A DNA stretch of 64,000 nt, taken from the NCBI GenBank assembly GCA_013213785.1, contig JABSPZ010000007.1, positions 310,001 to 374,000 of the forward strand. Direction: 5' to 3'. The notes under the pieces were generated by a model. That model worked only from the letters and a program-made list of their open reading frames with translations. It searched no databases and had not been told where the DNA came from. Positions 19,678 to 30,560 of the stretch are shown one piece after another (positions within the stretch are counted from its first letter, which is position 1; every line of letters starts with the position of its first letter). Origin of the DNA: Henriciella sp. Lineage in GTDB: Bacteria; Pseudomonadota; Alphaproteobacteria; Caulobacterales; Hyphomonadaceae. The position numbers and the translations under genes are program-made.

Positions 19678-20793
19678 TTAAGCCGCGTTCTTCATTTCGA
19701 GCGCGCGGACCAGTTTTTCTTTCCAAACCTTCGGGGCACCTGCTTGCACCGCGAGTAATTTGGCTCTGCGATAGAATAAGTGGCAATCGACTTCCCAAGT
19801 AAAGCCCATACCACCATGGGTTTGGATATTCTCTTTTGACGCGTACCAGTAAGCTTCACTTGCCGCTAAACGAGCGGCCGCGGCAGCTTCTGGTAGCTCC
19901 GCAGCATCCGTCGACAGCGCCCAAGCACCGTAATAGCAATTCGAGCGCGCCACTTCGTTTTTGACGTACATATCAGCGAGCTTGTGCTTGATCGCCTGAT
20001 TGCCGCCGATTGGACGACCGAACGCATAGCGTTCTTTGGCATAATCAGTTGCCATTTCGAGACAGCGTGTTGCCCCGCCAAGCTGTTCAAAGGCGAGCAG
20101 AACGGCTGCGCGGTTCATGATGGCATCATGCATTTCACCGCCAGCGCCAGCTTCGCCGAGGCGTTCGCCCGGCGCGCCATCAAATTTGATTTCGGCATGG
20201 CTCCGCGTTGGCTCTAGCGTTTTCACGGGAGTCCGTGTCACGCCGGGGCCGTTCAAGTCGACGAGTACCAAGCTTGCGCCATTGCCTTCTTTGGCCAGCA
20301 CAATCGCATGGGTTGCAACGTCGCCATCCGTGACTGGGATTTTTGTGCCAGAAAGCTTGCTGCCGTCGAAAGTGACGGAGAGTTTTGCCGGATCGGGATT
20401 GCCTGGGCCTTCGCTCGCGGCGTAACAGCCGATCACGTCGCCGCTGGCAACACCAGGAAGAACGGCACCTTTCTGAGCTTCGCTGCCTGCGATAATCAAG
20501 CCTTCAGCGAAGAAATAGACGGTGCTTGCGAATGGCACTGGCGCCAGGGCGCGGCCCATCTCTTCGGCCAGGACGCAAAGCTCAAGCGCGCCGAGGCCTA
20601 GCCCGCCATGCTCCTCAGGGATCGCTGTGCCGAGCCAGCCCATTTCCTTCACTTTCGTCCACACACCTTCATGATGAGATTTGTCATCATCATTCAGCAC
20701 TTCACGGACATGTTGCGTGGTGCACTCCCCGTCGAGGAACTTGCGTGCCTCATTGCCGAGGAATTTTTGATCATCGGAGAAGTCAAAATTCAT
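19678..20793 (-). CDS. Acyl-CoA dehydrogenase
   Basis: MNFDFSDDQKFLGNEARKFLDGE...; RYAFGRPIGGNQAIKHKLADMYV; IQTHGGMGFTWEVDCHLFYRRAKLL. Confidence 0.93.
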   Translation of the reverse strand: MNFDFSDDQKFLGNEARKFLDGECTTQHVREVLNDDDKSHHEGVWTKVKEMGWLGTAIPEEHGGLGLGALELCVLAEEMGRALAPVPFASTVYFFAEGLIIAGSEAQKGAVLPGVASGDVIGCYAASEGPGNPDPAKLSVTFDGSKLSGTKIPVTDGDVATHAIVLAKEGNGASLVLVDLNGPGVTRTPVKTLEPTRSHAEIKFDGAPGERLGEAGAGGEMHDAIMNRAAVLLAFEQLGGATRCLEMATDYAKERYAFGRPIGGNQAIKHKLADMYVKNEVARSNCYYGAWALSTDAAELPEAAAAARLAASEAYWYASKENIQTHGGMGFTWEVDCHLFYRRAKLLAVQAGAPKVWKEKLVRALEMKNAA

Positions 20794-20972
20794 GGCCTCA
20801 CAGGCCTCCCTGTCATTTTCTATAGCAATGACAATAGCGCGGTTGACGTGCGCGGAAACCCGTGACGCCACGGTAGGCGAACCTTGCGTAAAACAAGGGT
20901 AACGGGATCGTATGATTGCAAGGCGGCGCAGGATAGCTAAATGGGGGGAAACATATCCAGAAAGGGCTCCCC

Positions 20973-23537
20973 ATGCGCACAGAAACGCCGGTCCAAATCA
21001 AGCTTGCAGACTACACCCCTTATCCGTTTGCGATTGATCAGGTGGAAATGGCTTTTGATCTAGAGCCAAGCGCAACCAAAGTGCGAACCAAGATGCAGGT
21101 GCGCCGTCTAAGCGCTGGCGACTTGGTTTTGGATGGGGTCCAGATGAAATTGGACTCAATCGCTTTGGACGGGACGGCGCTCTCTGCCGACGCCTACACA
21201 ATAGATGACGAGCGCCTCACGCTCACAGATGCGCCAGATGCCTTCACGCTCGAAACGGTTGTGACCATCGATCCATCGGCAAACTCAGCGCTGTCCGGCC
21301 TCTATATTTCTGGCGGGCGGTTCTGTTCACAGTGCGAGAGCATTGGCTTTCGCCGCATCACTTATTGGCCTGACCGGCCAGACGTCATGAGCCGGTTCAA
21401 AGTCCGAATCGAGGGCGATAAGGCTGCTTATCCAATCCTGCTTTCCAATGGCACACTTGGCGAAACCGGAGACCTAGATGGCGGCCGTCACTTCGCCGAG
21501 TGGGATGATCCGCACCTAAAGCCTTCATACCTCTTCGCGCTCTGCGCGGGTGACTATGACGTCTATCGCGACAGCTACACCACGATGAATGGTGCAGAGG
21601 TTGATCTCGCTGTGCATGTCGACAAAGGCGATGGCGACCGCGCAGCCTGGGCCATGGAAAGCCTGAAAGCCTCGATGAAATGGGACGAGGACGTCTTTGC
21701 CCGCGAATATGATCTCGGCGTTTTCAATATAGTTGCGGTACGCGATTTCAATTTCGGCGCGATGGAAAACAAGGGCCTCAACATCTTCAACTCGGCCTAT
21801 GTTCTCGCCGATGAAGCGACCGCTACAGACGCTGACTTCGAGGCGATTGAGAGCATTGTCGGCCACGAATACTTCCATAACTGGACCGGCAATCGCATCA
21901 CCTGCCGCGACTGGTTCCAGCTTTGCTTGAAAGAGGGCCTGACCGTTTTCCGTGACCAAGAGTTCAGCGCCGACATGCGCTCCCGTCCGGTGCAGCGGAT
22001 CAAGGACGTCATCCGCCTTCGCGCCCGCCAATTTGCCGAAGACGCAGGTCCGCTCGCCCACCAGGTTCGCCCAGACAGCTATGGCAGCATCGACAATCTC
22101 TACACCGCCACGGTCTATGAAAAGGGCGCTGAGCTGATCCGTATGCTCAAGACGCTGATCGGCGACGAGGCTTTTGCAGCCGGAATGCAGATCTATTTCG
22201 AGCGCCATGATGGCGAAGCCACGACGATCGAGCATTTCTATAAATGTTTCGAAGAAGCGAGCGGCGAAGACCTCACTAATTTCCGTCGTTGGTATAGCCA
22301 GCCAGGAACGCCAACGATTTCTGCGAGTGAGATTTGGGACGAGGATAGCAACACGCTGACCGTGATGCTGACCCAGAGCAATCCAAAAACGCCGAGCAAT
22401 GAGACACCGACGCCTCTGCCCATGCCGCTGCGTGTCGCAGCCTTCGCCCCGGATGGCGCCACGCTTGAGGATCTCACCCTGCTGATCGAGAGCTACGAAA
22501 CCGTCTGGTCGGTAAAAAGCGAAACGGGACGTCCCTTCGTGTCCTTGAACCGAGGCTTCTCAGCCCCAATCCGATTGGACCACCAAATCGAAGACTCTCA
22601 ACGCCTCGATCTGGCGCGTATGGACAATGACCCGTTTAACCAATGGGATGCCTTACAGGCCTTGGTGAGGAAGGATATTTTGGCCCTTGCTTATGGCGAG
22701 GCGTCGAAGCCGGACGCAAATGTCATCGCCGCGATCGCGGATGCCGTTCGCGCCAATATGAGTGATCCGGCTTTTGCAGCCCTACTCACACGTCTACCGG
22801 ATGTTGGAGAGCTATTCCTGGAACATACGCCGGCCAACCCGGCAGCGCTCGCCGAGGCCCGTAAATCTTTGCAACAAGCCCTCGCCGCGGCTTTGTCCGA
22901 CGATGCCGCAACCTATTTGACGAACCCGAGTCCCGCGCCATTCCAACCGGACGCCGAACAAGCTGGCACTCGCGCGCTGCGCAGCGCCTTTATCGCTCTG
23001 CTCGCAGCTTTGGGAGAGACATCCGACGCGACGCTCAAAGCGTTGTTCGATGCGGCTGGAAACATGACTGAGAGCCTCTCAACCCTGCGCGCGCTTTGCA
23101 CTGCGAATGGGCCAAGCAAGGCTGATGCGATCAGCGCGTTTGAATCCAAATGGTCAGACAATGAGCTTGTCTTGGACAAATGGTTCGCGGTTCAAGCCGG
23201 AACTGGGACCGTGAGCGATATTGAGCACCTGTTGAAGCATCCTAAGTTCGATCTCGGCAATCCGAACCGCGTACGCTCTGTCATCGCGGTGTTTGCGATG
23301 CAGAACCTGGCCGAATTCCACACCGCCGATGGCTCAGGTTATGAGCTGGTCGCGGGCGTGATCAAACAAGCAGATCCGAAAAATCCAGCGCTCGCGGCGC
23401 GCCTCCTCACGGCATTTGAGCAATGGCGCTCACTCGAACCAAACACGAAAGAAAAGGCTGAGCAGACGCTGAAAGCTTTGCAGACCGGAGATTTGTCGAA
23501 GAACGCCTCAGATATTATCGGCCGTACGCTGAGCTAA
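20973..23537 (+). CDS. pepN: Aminopeptidase N (M1 family)
   Basis: NFGAMENKGLNIFN, VGHEYFHNWTGNRITCRDWFQLCLKEGLTVFRDQEF. Confidence 0.97.
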   Translation: MRTETPVQIKLADYTPYPFAIDQVEMAFDLEPSATKVRTKMQVRRLSAGDLVLDGVQMKLDSIALDGTALSADAYTIDDERLTLTDAPDAFTLETVVTIDPSANSALSGLYISGGRFCSQCESIGFRRITYWPDRPDVMSRFKVRIEGDKAAYPILLSNGTLGETGDLDGGRHFAEWDDPHLKPSYLFALCAGDYDVYRDSYTTMNGAEVDLAVHVDKGDGDRAAWAMESLKASMKWDEDVFAREYDLGVFNIVAVRDFNFGAMENKGLNIFNSAYVLADEATATDADFEAIESIVGHEYFHNWTGNRITCRDWFQLCLKEGLTVFRDQEFSADMRSRPVQRIKDVIRLRARQFAEDAGPLAHQVRPDSYGSIDNLYTATVYEKGAELIRMLKTLIGDEAFAAGMQIYFERHDGEATTIEHFYKCFEEASGEDLTNFRRWYSQPGTPTISASEIWDEDSNTLTVMLTQSNPKTPSNETPTPLPMPLRVAAFAPDGATLEDLTLLIESYETVWSVKSETGRPFVSLNRGFSAPIRLDHQIEDSQRLDLARMDNDPFNQWDALQALVRKDILALAYGEASKPDANVIAAIADAVRANMSDPAFAALLTRLPDVGELFLEHTPANPAALAEARKSLQQALAAALSDDAATYLTNPSPAPFQPDAEQAGTRALRSAFIALLAALGETSDATLKALFDAAGNMTESLSTLRALCTANGPSKADAISAFESKWSDNELVLDKWFAVQAGTGTVSDIEHLLKHPKFDLGNPNRVRSVIAVFAMQNLAEFHTADGSGYELVAGVIKQADPKNPALAARLLTAFEQWRSLEPNTKEKAEQTLKALQTGDLSKNASDIIGRTLS

Positions 23538-23606
23538 TCTGCTGCTGAATCCCAGAATCGTGCCATTGGTTAACCAAACCTGAACTTTCCGGATCGAAAG
23601 CTCAGG

Positions 23607-25955
23607 TTGAGCAAATGCGCCGAAAAAAGTGGCGCGACCAGAAAGGGACCGGCTGTGGCGCGTCAGAAGGTCAAAGTGGAGCAATCTAGGAGGAAGACGC
23701 GTGCGCGCCCTCGGTTGAGCCTTACCACGGCGCTCGGCCTGATCATCCTCGTCCAAGGCGTGGCCTTGGGCCTTAAAGCGTTTGACGATCAGCAAGACCT
23801 GCGCGCGTCAAAACGCGCCGAAACACCAGTCGAAGCTCAGGCGGTCGCTCAGAATGTTTCGGGCAAAATCGCAACCGCAGCTCAGACGCTTCAACTCGGC
23901 TACCAGGCCGGATGGAGTTCGAACCAGATCCAACGCGCGTACGGAGATATTGAAACTGTCGCCACGCTCGCAGACGCGCTGACGGCCCCGGATGGCAGTC
24001 GCCTTCGGGTGGCCGGTGAACGCGCTAGCGAGCTTTTAGCGACGGGCCAGCAAGCGGGTCTGACCGCCAACAATGACTTAATCATCGTCCATGACCCAGA
24101 CTCCGGATCGTCGCATTTAGCGATTGCGTCCGCGAATAGTTTTCTCCCCGCCATACGCGGAGAGAGAACCCTGTCTATTGTCGATGGCCAGCGTAGCGAC
24201 ACCCAGCTTCTCTCGCCAACCCAAGCCATGGCCTGCGTCCCTGTTTCACGTGGCGCGCTTTCGGTCTGTATGAGCAAATCTTTCACGCTGATGTCGCGCT
24301 CTGCGATGATCGATCTGCTCGTCTATGCTCTACTACTACTGGGCCCATCCCTTGCAATCCTCGGCCTATTCAGACTGTTCGAACAAAACCGTCTCTCGTC
24401 TGAGGCCTTTGAAGGCGAAGCGACCCGCGCGGGGCGAATTCTGAAAACCGTCCTGCATCAATCGAAGGCTGGATTTTGGTCTTTGAACGAGAAAACAGCC
24501 ATGTATCAGTTCAGCGCGGAAGCGGGCCGCTTGCTGGGTGCAGACGGAGAGCTTCAGCTTTCTCAACGGGAATTTCTGCGGCTCGTGCACGAAGATCATG
24601 TCGAAGCGGTTGAACAAGCGCTCGAAAACCTTCCAGAGCGCGGTTTCGTGCAACAAGTCTTCGCCAACAAAACGAAGACCGTTTGGTTGGATCTGCGCGC
24701 TCAACCCGATGAAGATGGCGGCGCGCTGAATGGCATCTTGCACGATGTGACGGAGACGAAGCTGGCTTTGGCGCGAACCCGGCAAGCTGAGAATCGTTTG
24801 AAGAGCGCCCTGGAAGGCTATTCTGGTCCTTTCGCTCTATGGGATGCCCGGAAACGTCTTATCTATTGGAACCGCGCCTTTCAGCGCGTCTTCGGCCTAG
24901 AACCAACCGTACGTGCGGGCATGGGCTATGACACGGTGATGCTGTCTCAAGCCGCAAATGTCATCGATCGCCGCCCCAGCGATGATCATGATCCTGCGGA
25001 TATCGTCAAAATTCGTGACGGTGAGTGGTTCAAAATTGTCGAGCGCACGACCCAATCGGGCGGGATGATCACGCTCGGCATGGATGTCTCCAGCGATGTC
25101 CGTAACGAAGTTGAACTGACCAAGCAGCAAGGACGCTTGCGCAAGCTGGTCGCCGAGCTTGAACGCTCAGAAACGACTGCTGCAGAGCTGACGCGCAAGC
25201 TTAAAGAAGAAAAAGTGAATGCCGAACGCTCGGCCAATTCAAAGAGCGCCTTCCTCGCCAATATGAGCCACGAGCTGCGCACGCCTTTGAACGCGATCAA
25301 TGGCTTCTCAGAGATCTTGATCGAGGAAATGTACGGACCGCTGGGGGATGAGCGCTACAAAACCTACGCTCAGGACATTCTGGATTCGGGCAAACACCTG
25401 CTGGAAATGATCACAGACATTCTCGATATGGCGAAAATTGAAGCCGGTAAGATGACTGTCGATCTTCAGCCCATCGATATTGTCGATCCAGTTGATGCCG
25501 CCGTCCGCATGATCCGTCGCCGCGCCGAAGATAAGAATATCAGCCTGCAAATGGTGGCCAATCCAGACTTGCCGATGGTCGAAGCGGATCACCGTGCTAT
25601 TCGCCAGATGATCTTAAACCTGGTGTCTAATGCCCTGAAGTTCACCGACCCAGGCGGCGAGGTTCGGGTCACCGTGGATCAAAAAGAGAGCGAGCTTCGT
25701 GTCTCTGTACGCGACAACGGGATCGGCATACCACCAGATGCTCTGCCCCGTCTGGCGCAACCATTTGAGCAGGTCAGTGATACACGCGACCGCAACTATG
25801 ACGGAACCGGCCTCGGCTTAGCCCTGACTAAATCTTTCGCAGAAATGCATGGTGGGCGCCTCACCATCGCCAGCAAACCAGGCCGCGGGACGCAGGTCAG
25901 CTTCTATCTCCCAGTCGCGCAAGCGCAATCGGCGAGTGAAACTTCCGTCGCTTAG
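23607..25955 (+). CDS. Membrane PAS-domain sensor histidine kinase, PleC-like (start uncertain; GTG at 23655 also possible)
   Basis: TM segment, PAS-like regions, H-box FLANMSHELRTPLNAINGFSEILIEEMYGPLGDERYKTYAQDIL, N/G boxes DNGIGIP, YDGTGLGLALTKSFAEMHGG. Confidence 0.88.
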   Translation: MSKCAEKSGATRKGPAVARQKVKVEQSRRKTRARPRLSLTTALGLIILVQGVALGLKAFDDQQDLRASKRAETPVEAQAVAQNVSGKIATAAQTLQLGYQAGWSSNQIQRAYGDIETVATLADALTAPDGSRLRVAGERASELLATGQQAGLTANNDLIIVHDPDSGSSHLAIASANSFLPAIRGERTLSIVDGQRSDTQLLSPTQAMACVPVSRGALSVCMSKSFTLMSRSAMIDLLVYALLLLGPSLAILGLFRLFEQNRLSSEAFEGEATRAGRILKTVLHQSKAGFWSLNEKTAMYQFSAEAGRLLGADGELQLSQREFLRLVHEDHVEAVEQALENLPERGFVQQVFANKTKTVWLDLRAQPDEDGGALNGILHDVTETKLALARTRQAENRLKSALEGYSGPFALWDARKRLIYWNRAFQRVFGLEPTVRAGMGYDTVMLSQAANVIDRRPSDDHDPADIVKIRDGEWFKIVERTTQSGGMITLGMDVSSDVRNEVELTKQQGRLRKLVAELERSETTAAELTRKLKEEKVNAERSANSKSAFLANMSHELRTPLNAINGFSEILIEEMYGPLGDERYKTYAQDILDSGKHLLEMITDILDMAKIEAGKMTVDLQPIDIVDPVDAAVRMIRRRAEDKNISLQMVANPDLPMVEADHRAIRQMILNLVSNALKFTDPGGEVRVTVDQKESELRVSVRDNGIGIPPDALPRLAQPFEQVSDTRDRNYDGTGLGLALTKSFAEMHGGRLTIASKPGRGTQVSFYLPVAQAQSASETSVA

Positions 25956-26536
25956 GACGGATCGTTCAGCGCACTGATTGCGAACTCTGTCGCTTGCGCA
26001 GCACAGTTTGAAGCTGCCGCTCGCAACGCTCCTGCACGGTCGCGAGCAGAGCCGCTTTCCGCTTCTTGGCGGGCCGTGATTTCGGTCCGCGCGACCAAAG
26101 ACCGATCTCGCGTCGAGATTAGGCTCACGGTCATCTCACAAGTTCCGGAATCGCCGCGAAGCCGTAAAACTTTGAGCTGAGATGCGAGCTCAAATGGCGC
26201 TAGAACGCCAAGCTCAGGCAAGACGGCGTGTCCTGCCTCACCTATCTCAAAACTGTTCACCATGGCGAGTTGGATCTGCCGCGTAGACGGGCCTGACCAC
26301 TCCACTCCGCGGACAAGGCGCAGTCCGCCGTCCAACCCCTCACTGATCATGTTCTGACCGCTAATCAATCGCGGCGCTTCTGGCTCACGGACAATCAGAT
26401 CTTCTTGCAAACCGGAATACAGCGTCTCAGCTTCGACACGGTAAAGCGCCTCCGGGGCTTCAGGCTCGGGCAGTACGGATACGCAAGCGGTCGCCAAACA
26501 GACCGATGCAGCAATGACTGGAAGCTTCATATTCAT
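25952..26536 (-). CDS. ABC-type transport auxiliary lipoprotein of an MCE/Mla system
   Basis: Lipoprotein signal MKLPVIAASVCLATACVS; position at the end of the MCE operon. Confidence 0.78.
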   Translation of the reverse strand: MNMKLPVIAASVCLATACVSVLPEPEAPEALYRVEAETLYSGLQEDLIVREPEAPRLISGQNMISEGLDGGLRLVRGVEWSGPSTRQIQLAMVNSFEIGEAGHAVLPELGVLAPFELASQLKVLRLRGDSGTCEMTVSLISTRDRSLVARTEITARQEAESGSARDRAGALRAAASNCAAQATEFAISALNDPS

Positions 26537-27498
26537 TAGCGTCGCTCCTCATACGGCAATGGATCACCAACGACCAAGCCTTGCGGGTTTTGTTCAAGTT
26601 CACGGGTGAGGCGATCAATCCGCGAGATGAGGACCCGGAGTTCCTGCGCCGCGAGGCTTGTCTGCTGGACCGTATCCGAAGCACCACCCTCAACGAGGAG
26701 CATGGCCGCCTCGACCGCTTTGCGGCTCTCGGTGAGCATATCGCTGGCGTCACCCGTGGCGCTGCTGAGCTCACCCACCAAGGCCTTCAACTCAGTATTC
26801 AAGCTCGACAATTCTAAGTCGACTGACTTGGCAACATTGGTCATATCCGCCGACGCGACCGCGAGATTGTCCCCGGCGCGTTCAAGTGAGGCGAGCGTCT
26901 CAATCGCCTGTGCAATCAGAACCTTATCGTCCTCTGACAGGGCTGAAGTAATGTCTCTCACATTGCCGAGGATTTCGCCCATAGCGACGATATTGTCATC
27001 GGTGAGAAGCGTGCTCAGCTGATCAATCGTCATCCCTGCTTGGCCAACGATTTCAGCACCGCCATTGAACAAGGCCGCGAGCGGAGTCTCGCCGGCTTTG
27101 ATTACGGGGACATCTTCATAGGGCGCGGGCAAGAGCGGCCCGGCATCATCGCTGCCAGCGTTAATTTGAATGAAGGTCACACCGGTGATCCCGGCAAAAT
27201 CAATAATCGCCGTGGAGTCGGTTTTCACGGGCGTCGTACGGTCGACGCGAAGGCGCGCCCGCACCATCGATGCGTCGCGGCGGTCAATGCGAACAGTTTC
27301 CACCTCACCGACTTTGATCCCGATATAGCGGACGGACGCCCCCTCTTCGAGCGTGACCGGTCCCGGAAAGACGACGTCATAAATCGAATAGTCGCGATTG
27401 AACTGCGAAGAGCCGAGCCAAAGGGCAAATCCAATCACAGCGGCAGCGGCCATCAAAACGAAGGCTCCGATCAGCGCATAGTTCGCACGTGTTTCCAT
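26536..27498 (-). CDS. MCE-domain substrate-binding protein (MlaD-like)
   Basis: METRANYALIGAFVLMAAAAVIGFALWLG...GASVRYIGIKVGEVETVRID. Confidence 0.9.
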   Translation of the reverse strand: METRANYALIGAFVLMAAAAVIGFALWLGSSQFNRDYSIYDVVFPGPVTLEEGASVRYIGIKVGEVETVRIDRRDASMVRARLRVDRTTPVKTDSTAIIDFAGITGVTFIQINAGSDDAGPLLPAPYEDVPVIKAGETPLAALFNGGAEIVGQAGMTIDQLSTLLTDDNIVAMGEILGNVRDITSALSEDDKVLIAQAIETLASLERAGDNLAVASADMTNVAKSVDLELSSLNTELKALVGELSSATGDASDMLTESRKAVEAAMLLVEGGASDTVQQTSLAAQELRVLISRIDRLTRELEQNPQGLVVGDPLPYEERR

Positions 27499-28265
27499 TA
27501 TCCGGCTCCCATAATTGCGCCGCGGCCTCTCGGTCCCCCAAAATATTCCTGAATCCAAGGATGGGGTTTACGTCTCAATTCATCCATCGTGCCAATTGCC
27601 AGGATGCGCTTCTCCCCCAGCACCGCGATCCGGTCACATGTGACGGCCAGCGTATCAACATCATGCGTCACCAAAAACACGGTGAGGCCGAGTGATTTTT
27701 GCAAATCTCGGATCAATTGGTCAAATCCAGCGGCCGTAATCGGGTCAAGGCCGGCAGTTGGCTCGTCGAGAAATAGAAGCGGTGGATCAAGCGCCAAAGC
27801 GCGAGCCAAAGCAGCGCGTTTACGCATCCCACCAGAGAGATCAGACGGATATTTGCGCCCGGCCCAGGTCTCTAGCCCCGACATGCGGATCTTCTGATCT
27901 GCGAGTTCTTTCATCAGAGGCAGGGGCAGATCTGTATGCTCTTTCATTGGCACCATCACGTTCTCGCGCACTGTTAGGTTCGAGAACAAAGCCCCATCCT
28001 GGAACATGATGCCCCAGAGCCGTTGCAAGGCCGCATGATCCGCCGATTGCAAGTGGATCACGTCTTCCCCGAACACGTGAACCTCGCCTGCTGAGGGCTG
28101 TTTCAGGCCGATAATAGCGCGCAAGAGAACCGACTTGCCTGCCCCTGACGGACCAATCACGCCCAGGACCTCGCCTTTGCGCATGTCCAAGTCGAGATGC
28201 TCATGCACGATATGGGTATCGTAAGCGGTCCTCAAACCGCGAACTTTAATCGCTAGCTCGGTCAC
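27498..28265 (-). CDS. ABC transporter ATPase (MlaF-like)
   Basis: VIGPSGAGKSVLLRAI, LSGGMRKRAALARALALDPPLLFLDEPTAGLDPI. Confidence 0.93.
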   Translation of the reverse strand: MTELAIKVRGLRTAYDTHIVHEHLDLDMRKGEVLGVIGPSGAGKSVLLRAIIGLKQPSAGEVHVFGEDVIHLQSADHAALQRLWGIMFQDGALFSNLTVRENVMVPMKEHTDLPLPLMKELADQKIRMSGLETWAGRKYPSDLSGGMRKRAALARALALDPPLLFLDEPTAGLDPITAAGFDQLIRDLQKSLGLTVFLVTHDVDTLAVTCDRIAVLGEKRILAIGTMDELRRKPHPWIQEYFGGPRGRGAIMGAG

Positions 28266-29416
28266 AGGCCCATCTCCATGTAGAAAATGGCGAACAGCGC
28301 ATCGATGACGATAATTGCAAACAACGCCTGTACGACGGATTTCGTCGTATGGTGCCCGAGCGATTGAACGCTGCCCCCGACTTCCAAACCTTGGCGGCAG
28401 CCGATCAATGCGATCGCGAGGCCAAAGATCGGGGCTTTCGACATCCCGATCCAGAACTGATTAATCGGCACATTGTCCTGAAGGCGGTTGAAGAAGACGG
28501 TTGGGTTGATGTCGAGCACCAGCCAACCAACAGCCATGCCCCCGGCGATCGCGGTCAGCATACCAATAAAGGTCAGCACCGGCACCATAATCATCATGGC
28601 AAGCACGCGCGGCGCGACAATCACTTGCATGGGATCGAGCCCGAGAGTCTGCATCGCATCAACCTCTTGGCGCATTTTCATCGCACCAATTTGCGCCGTG
28701 AACGCAGAGTTCGTGCGCCCCGCAATGATGATCGCAACAAGAACGCCGCCCAATTCGCGTAAGACCCCAAACCCAACCAGCTCGACGACAAAGATCGTTG
28801 CTCCGAATTGAGAGAGCGTCGTCGCGCCGATGAACGCGACCACCATGCCAACAAAGAAACTTAAGAACGCAATGATTGGAACCGCATCGAGCCCGGCATC
28901 TTCCATCACCGCGACCAGCGCCGTCCACCGCATCTTAGCTGGGCGCAGGATCGCCGCCGAAAGCGCGACCAACGTCCCGCCAAGGAAAGACAGGGTTTCT
29001 AGAGACTCATGCCATAAATGCTCGGCGCCCCGGCCCGTGCGCTCCAACAGATCGACAAACCCATGCCCCTCTTCATGAACCGGCGGAGCATGCTCTTCCT
29101 GAGTGGCAAGCACCCGCGCCTGATGCAGCAAATCCAGGGCTTCGGGCTCGGCGCCAATAATCTCTGGCGAGGACGGCGCAAAGCTTCGAAGGGCGCGGTC
29201 CGCCAAGTAGGCGCCCGTCGTGTCCATTCTTTCCAGCTCGCTGAGGTCCAGCTCAGCAAGCGCATCAGAGCCGTGCGCGTCAGACAGGTGCTTTAGCTGC
29301 CCATCGAGTTTTCCGAGCGCTGTAACCACCCAAGCGCCGCGCAGCACTAGCCGCGGACGCGCCCCTCCAAGATACTCAAAAGAGGGCGAAAAAGATGGAT
29401 CGCTCGATTTCGACAC
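28262..29416 (-). CDS. ABC transporter permease (MlaE-like) with N-terminal STAS-like region
   Basis: GAEHLWHESLETLSFLGGTLVAL...LRELGGVLVAIIIAGRTNSAFTAQIGAMKMRQEVDAMQTLGLDPMQVIVAPRV. Confidence 0.92.
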   Translation of the reverse strand: MSKSSDPSFSPSFEYLGGARPRLVLRGAWVVTALGKLDGQLKHLSDAHGSDALAELDLSELERMDTTGAYLADRALRSFAPSSPEIIGAEPEALDLLHQARVLATQEEHAPPVHEEGHGFVDLLERTGRGAEHLWHESLETLSFLGGTLVALSAAILRPAKMRWTALVAVMEDAGLDAVPIIAFLSFFVGMVVAFIGATTLSQFGATIFVVELVGFGVLRELGGVLVAIIIAGRTNSAFTAQIGAMKMRQEVDAMQTLGLDPMQVIVAPRVLAMMIMVPVLTFIGMLTAIAGGMAVGWLVLDINPTVFFNRLQDNVPINQFWIGMSKAPIFGLAIALIGCRQGLEVGGSVQSLGHHTTKSVVQALFAIIVIDALFAIFYMEMGL

Positions 29417-29505
29417 TATTTACCTTAACCCACCAGCGTTTAAGACAGCCCCCAAAGCGTCATTCAAATTTTACCATTCCGGCAAAGACTTCATCCATGC
29501 GCCAG

Positions 29506-30474
29506 ATGACCATCACCCCTGTGTCTTCGCCGTTAAAAGCGGCCTTTGCAATCTCTCGCGGCTCGAAAACCACGGCCGAAACGGTCCTGGTCGAGATCCG
29601 CGAAGGCGAGCATGTCGGGCGCGGGGAATGCGTTCCTTATGCGCGATACAAGGAAAGCCGGGTCAGCGTCGTCGCGCAACTCTCTGGTATCGAACGCGAT
29701 ATCCAAGAGGGACTCACCCGTCAGGACTTGCAAAGGCGTCTCCCGGCAGGGGCCGCGAAATGCGCCGCCGATTGTGCGCTTTGGGACCTGGAATCCAAGC
29801 TCACGGGCACGCCCGTCTGGGAGCTTGCGGGCCTGCCAGAGCCGAAGCCTCTCCCAACCACGATGACGATTAGTTTGGATGAGCCCGAGGTCATGGCCGA
29901 GGCCGCGAAGGCAACCCACGCCAAAATTCTAAAACTCAAGCTGGGCGGGCCGGATGACATTGTCCGCGTCGAAGCCGTGCGCCGAGCGAGACCGGACGCG
30001 AAACTCGTACTTGATGGCAATGAAGGGCTCGATCCTGCCGAGTTTCCAACTCTGGCGGCAAAAGCTGCAGATCTTGGTGTGGTGCTGATTGAGCAACCTT
30101 TTCCAGCAGGCGACGATGACGCTCTTACCCGTCGCCCCGGCCACGTCGCAATCTGCGCAGATGAAAGCATGCACACGCGCGGCGACGTGCAAGCCCTCGC
30201 CAAAAAATATGATGCGATCAATATCAAGCTCGACAAAGCGGGCGGCCTGACCGAGGGCCTGCGGATTATGAAAGAAGCCAAACGCTGCGGCATGAGCACA
30301 ATGGTCGGCTGTATGGTCGCGGGATCGATCAGCATGGCGCCTGCGATTTTACTCGGACAGGAAGCCGATTTGATTGATTTGGACGGCCCGCTCTGGCTGG
30401 AAAAAGATGTCCCACACAAGCTGCGATACCATGATGGCACCGTCTCTCCGCCAAGCCGAGAGCTTTGGGGTTAA
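29506..30474 (+). CDS. Dipeptide (L-Ala-D/L-Glu) epimerase / DgcA-type racemase, enolase superfamily
   Basis: GRGECVPYARY, ILKLKLGGPDD, LVLDGNEGLDPAEF, VLIEQPFPAGDDDAL, CADESMHTRGD, INIKLDKAGGLTEGLRI. Confidence 0.9.
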   Translation: MTITPVSSPLKAAFAISRGSKTTAETVLVEIREGEHVGRGECVPYARYKESRVSVVAQLSGIERDIQEGLTRQDLQRRLPAGAAKCAADCALWDLESKLTGTPVWELAGLPEPKPLPTTMTISLDEPEVMAEAAKATHAKILKLKLGGPDDIVRVEAVRRARPDAKLVLDGNEGLDPAEFPTLAAKAADLGVVLIEQPFPAGDDDALTRRPGHVAICADESMHTRGDVQALAKKYDAINIKLDKAGGLTEGLRIMKEAKRCGMSTMVGCMVAGSISMAPAILLGQEADLIDLDGPLWLEKDVPHKLRYHDGTVSPPSRELWG

Positions 30475-30560
30475 ACGCGAATTCTATTTCTCAAATCGCA
30501 AGAATCGGATGGCTATCGTCGAAGAATGTACCCAGGCAGGGTCTGCCTTAGAATAGAGGA

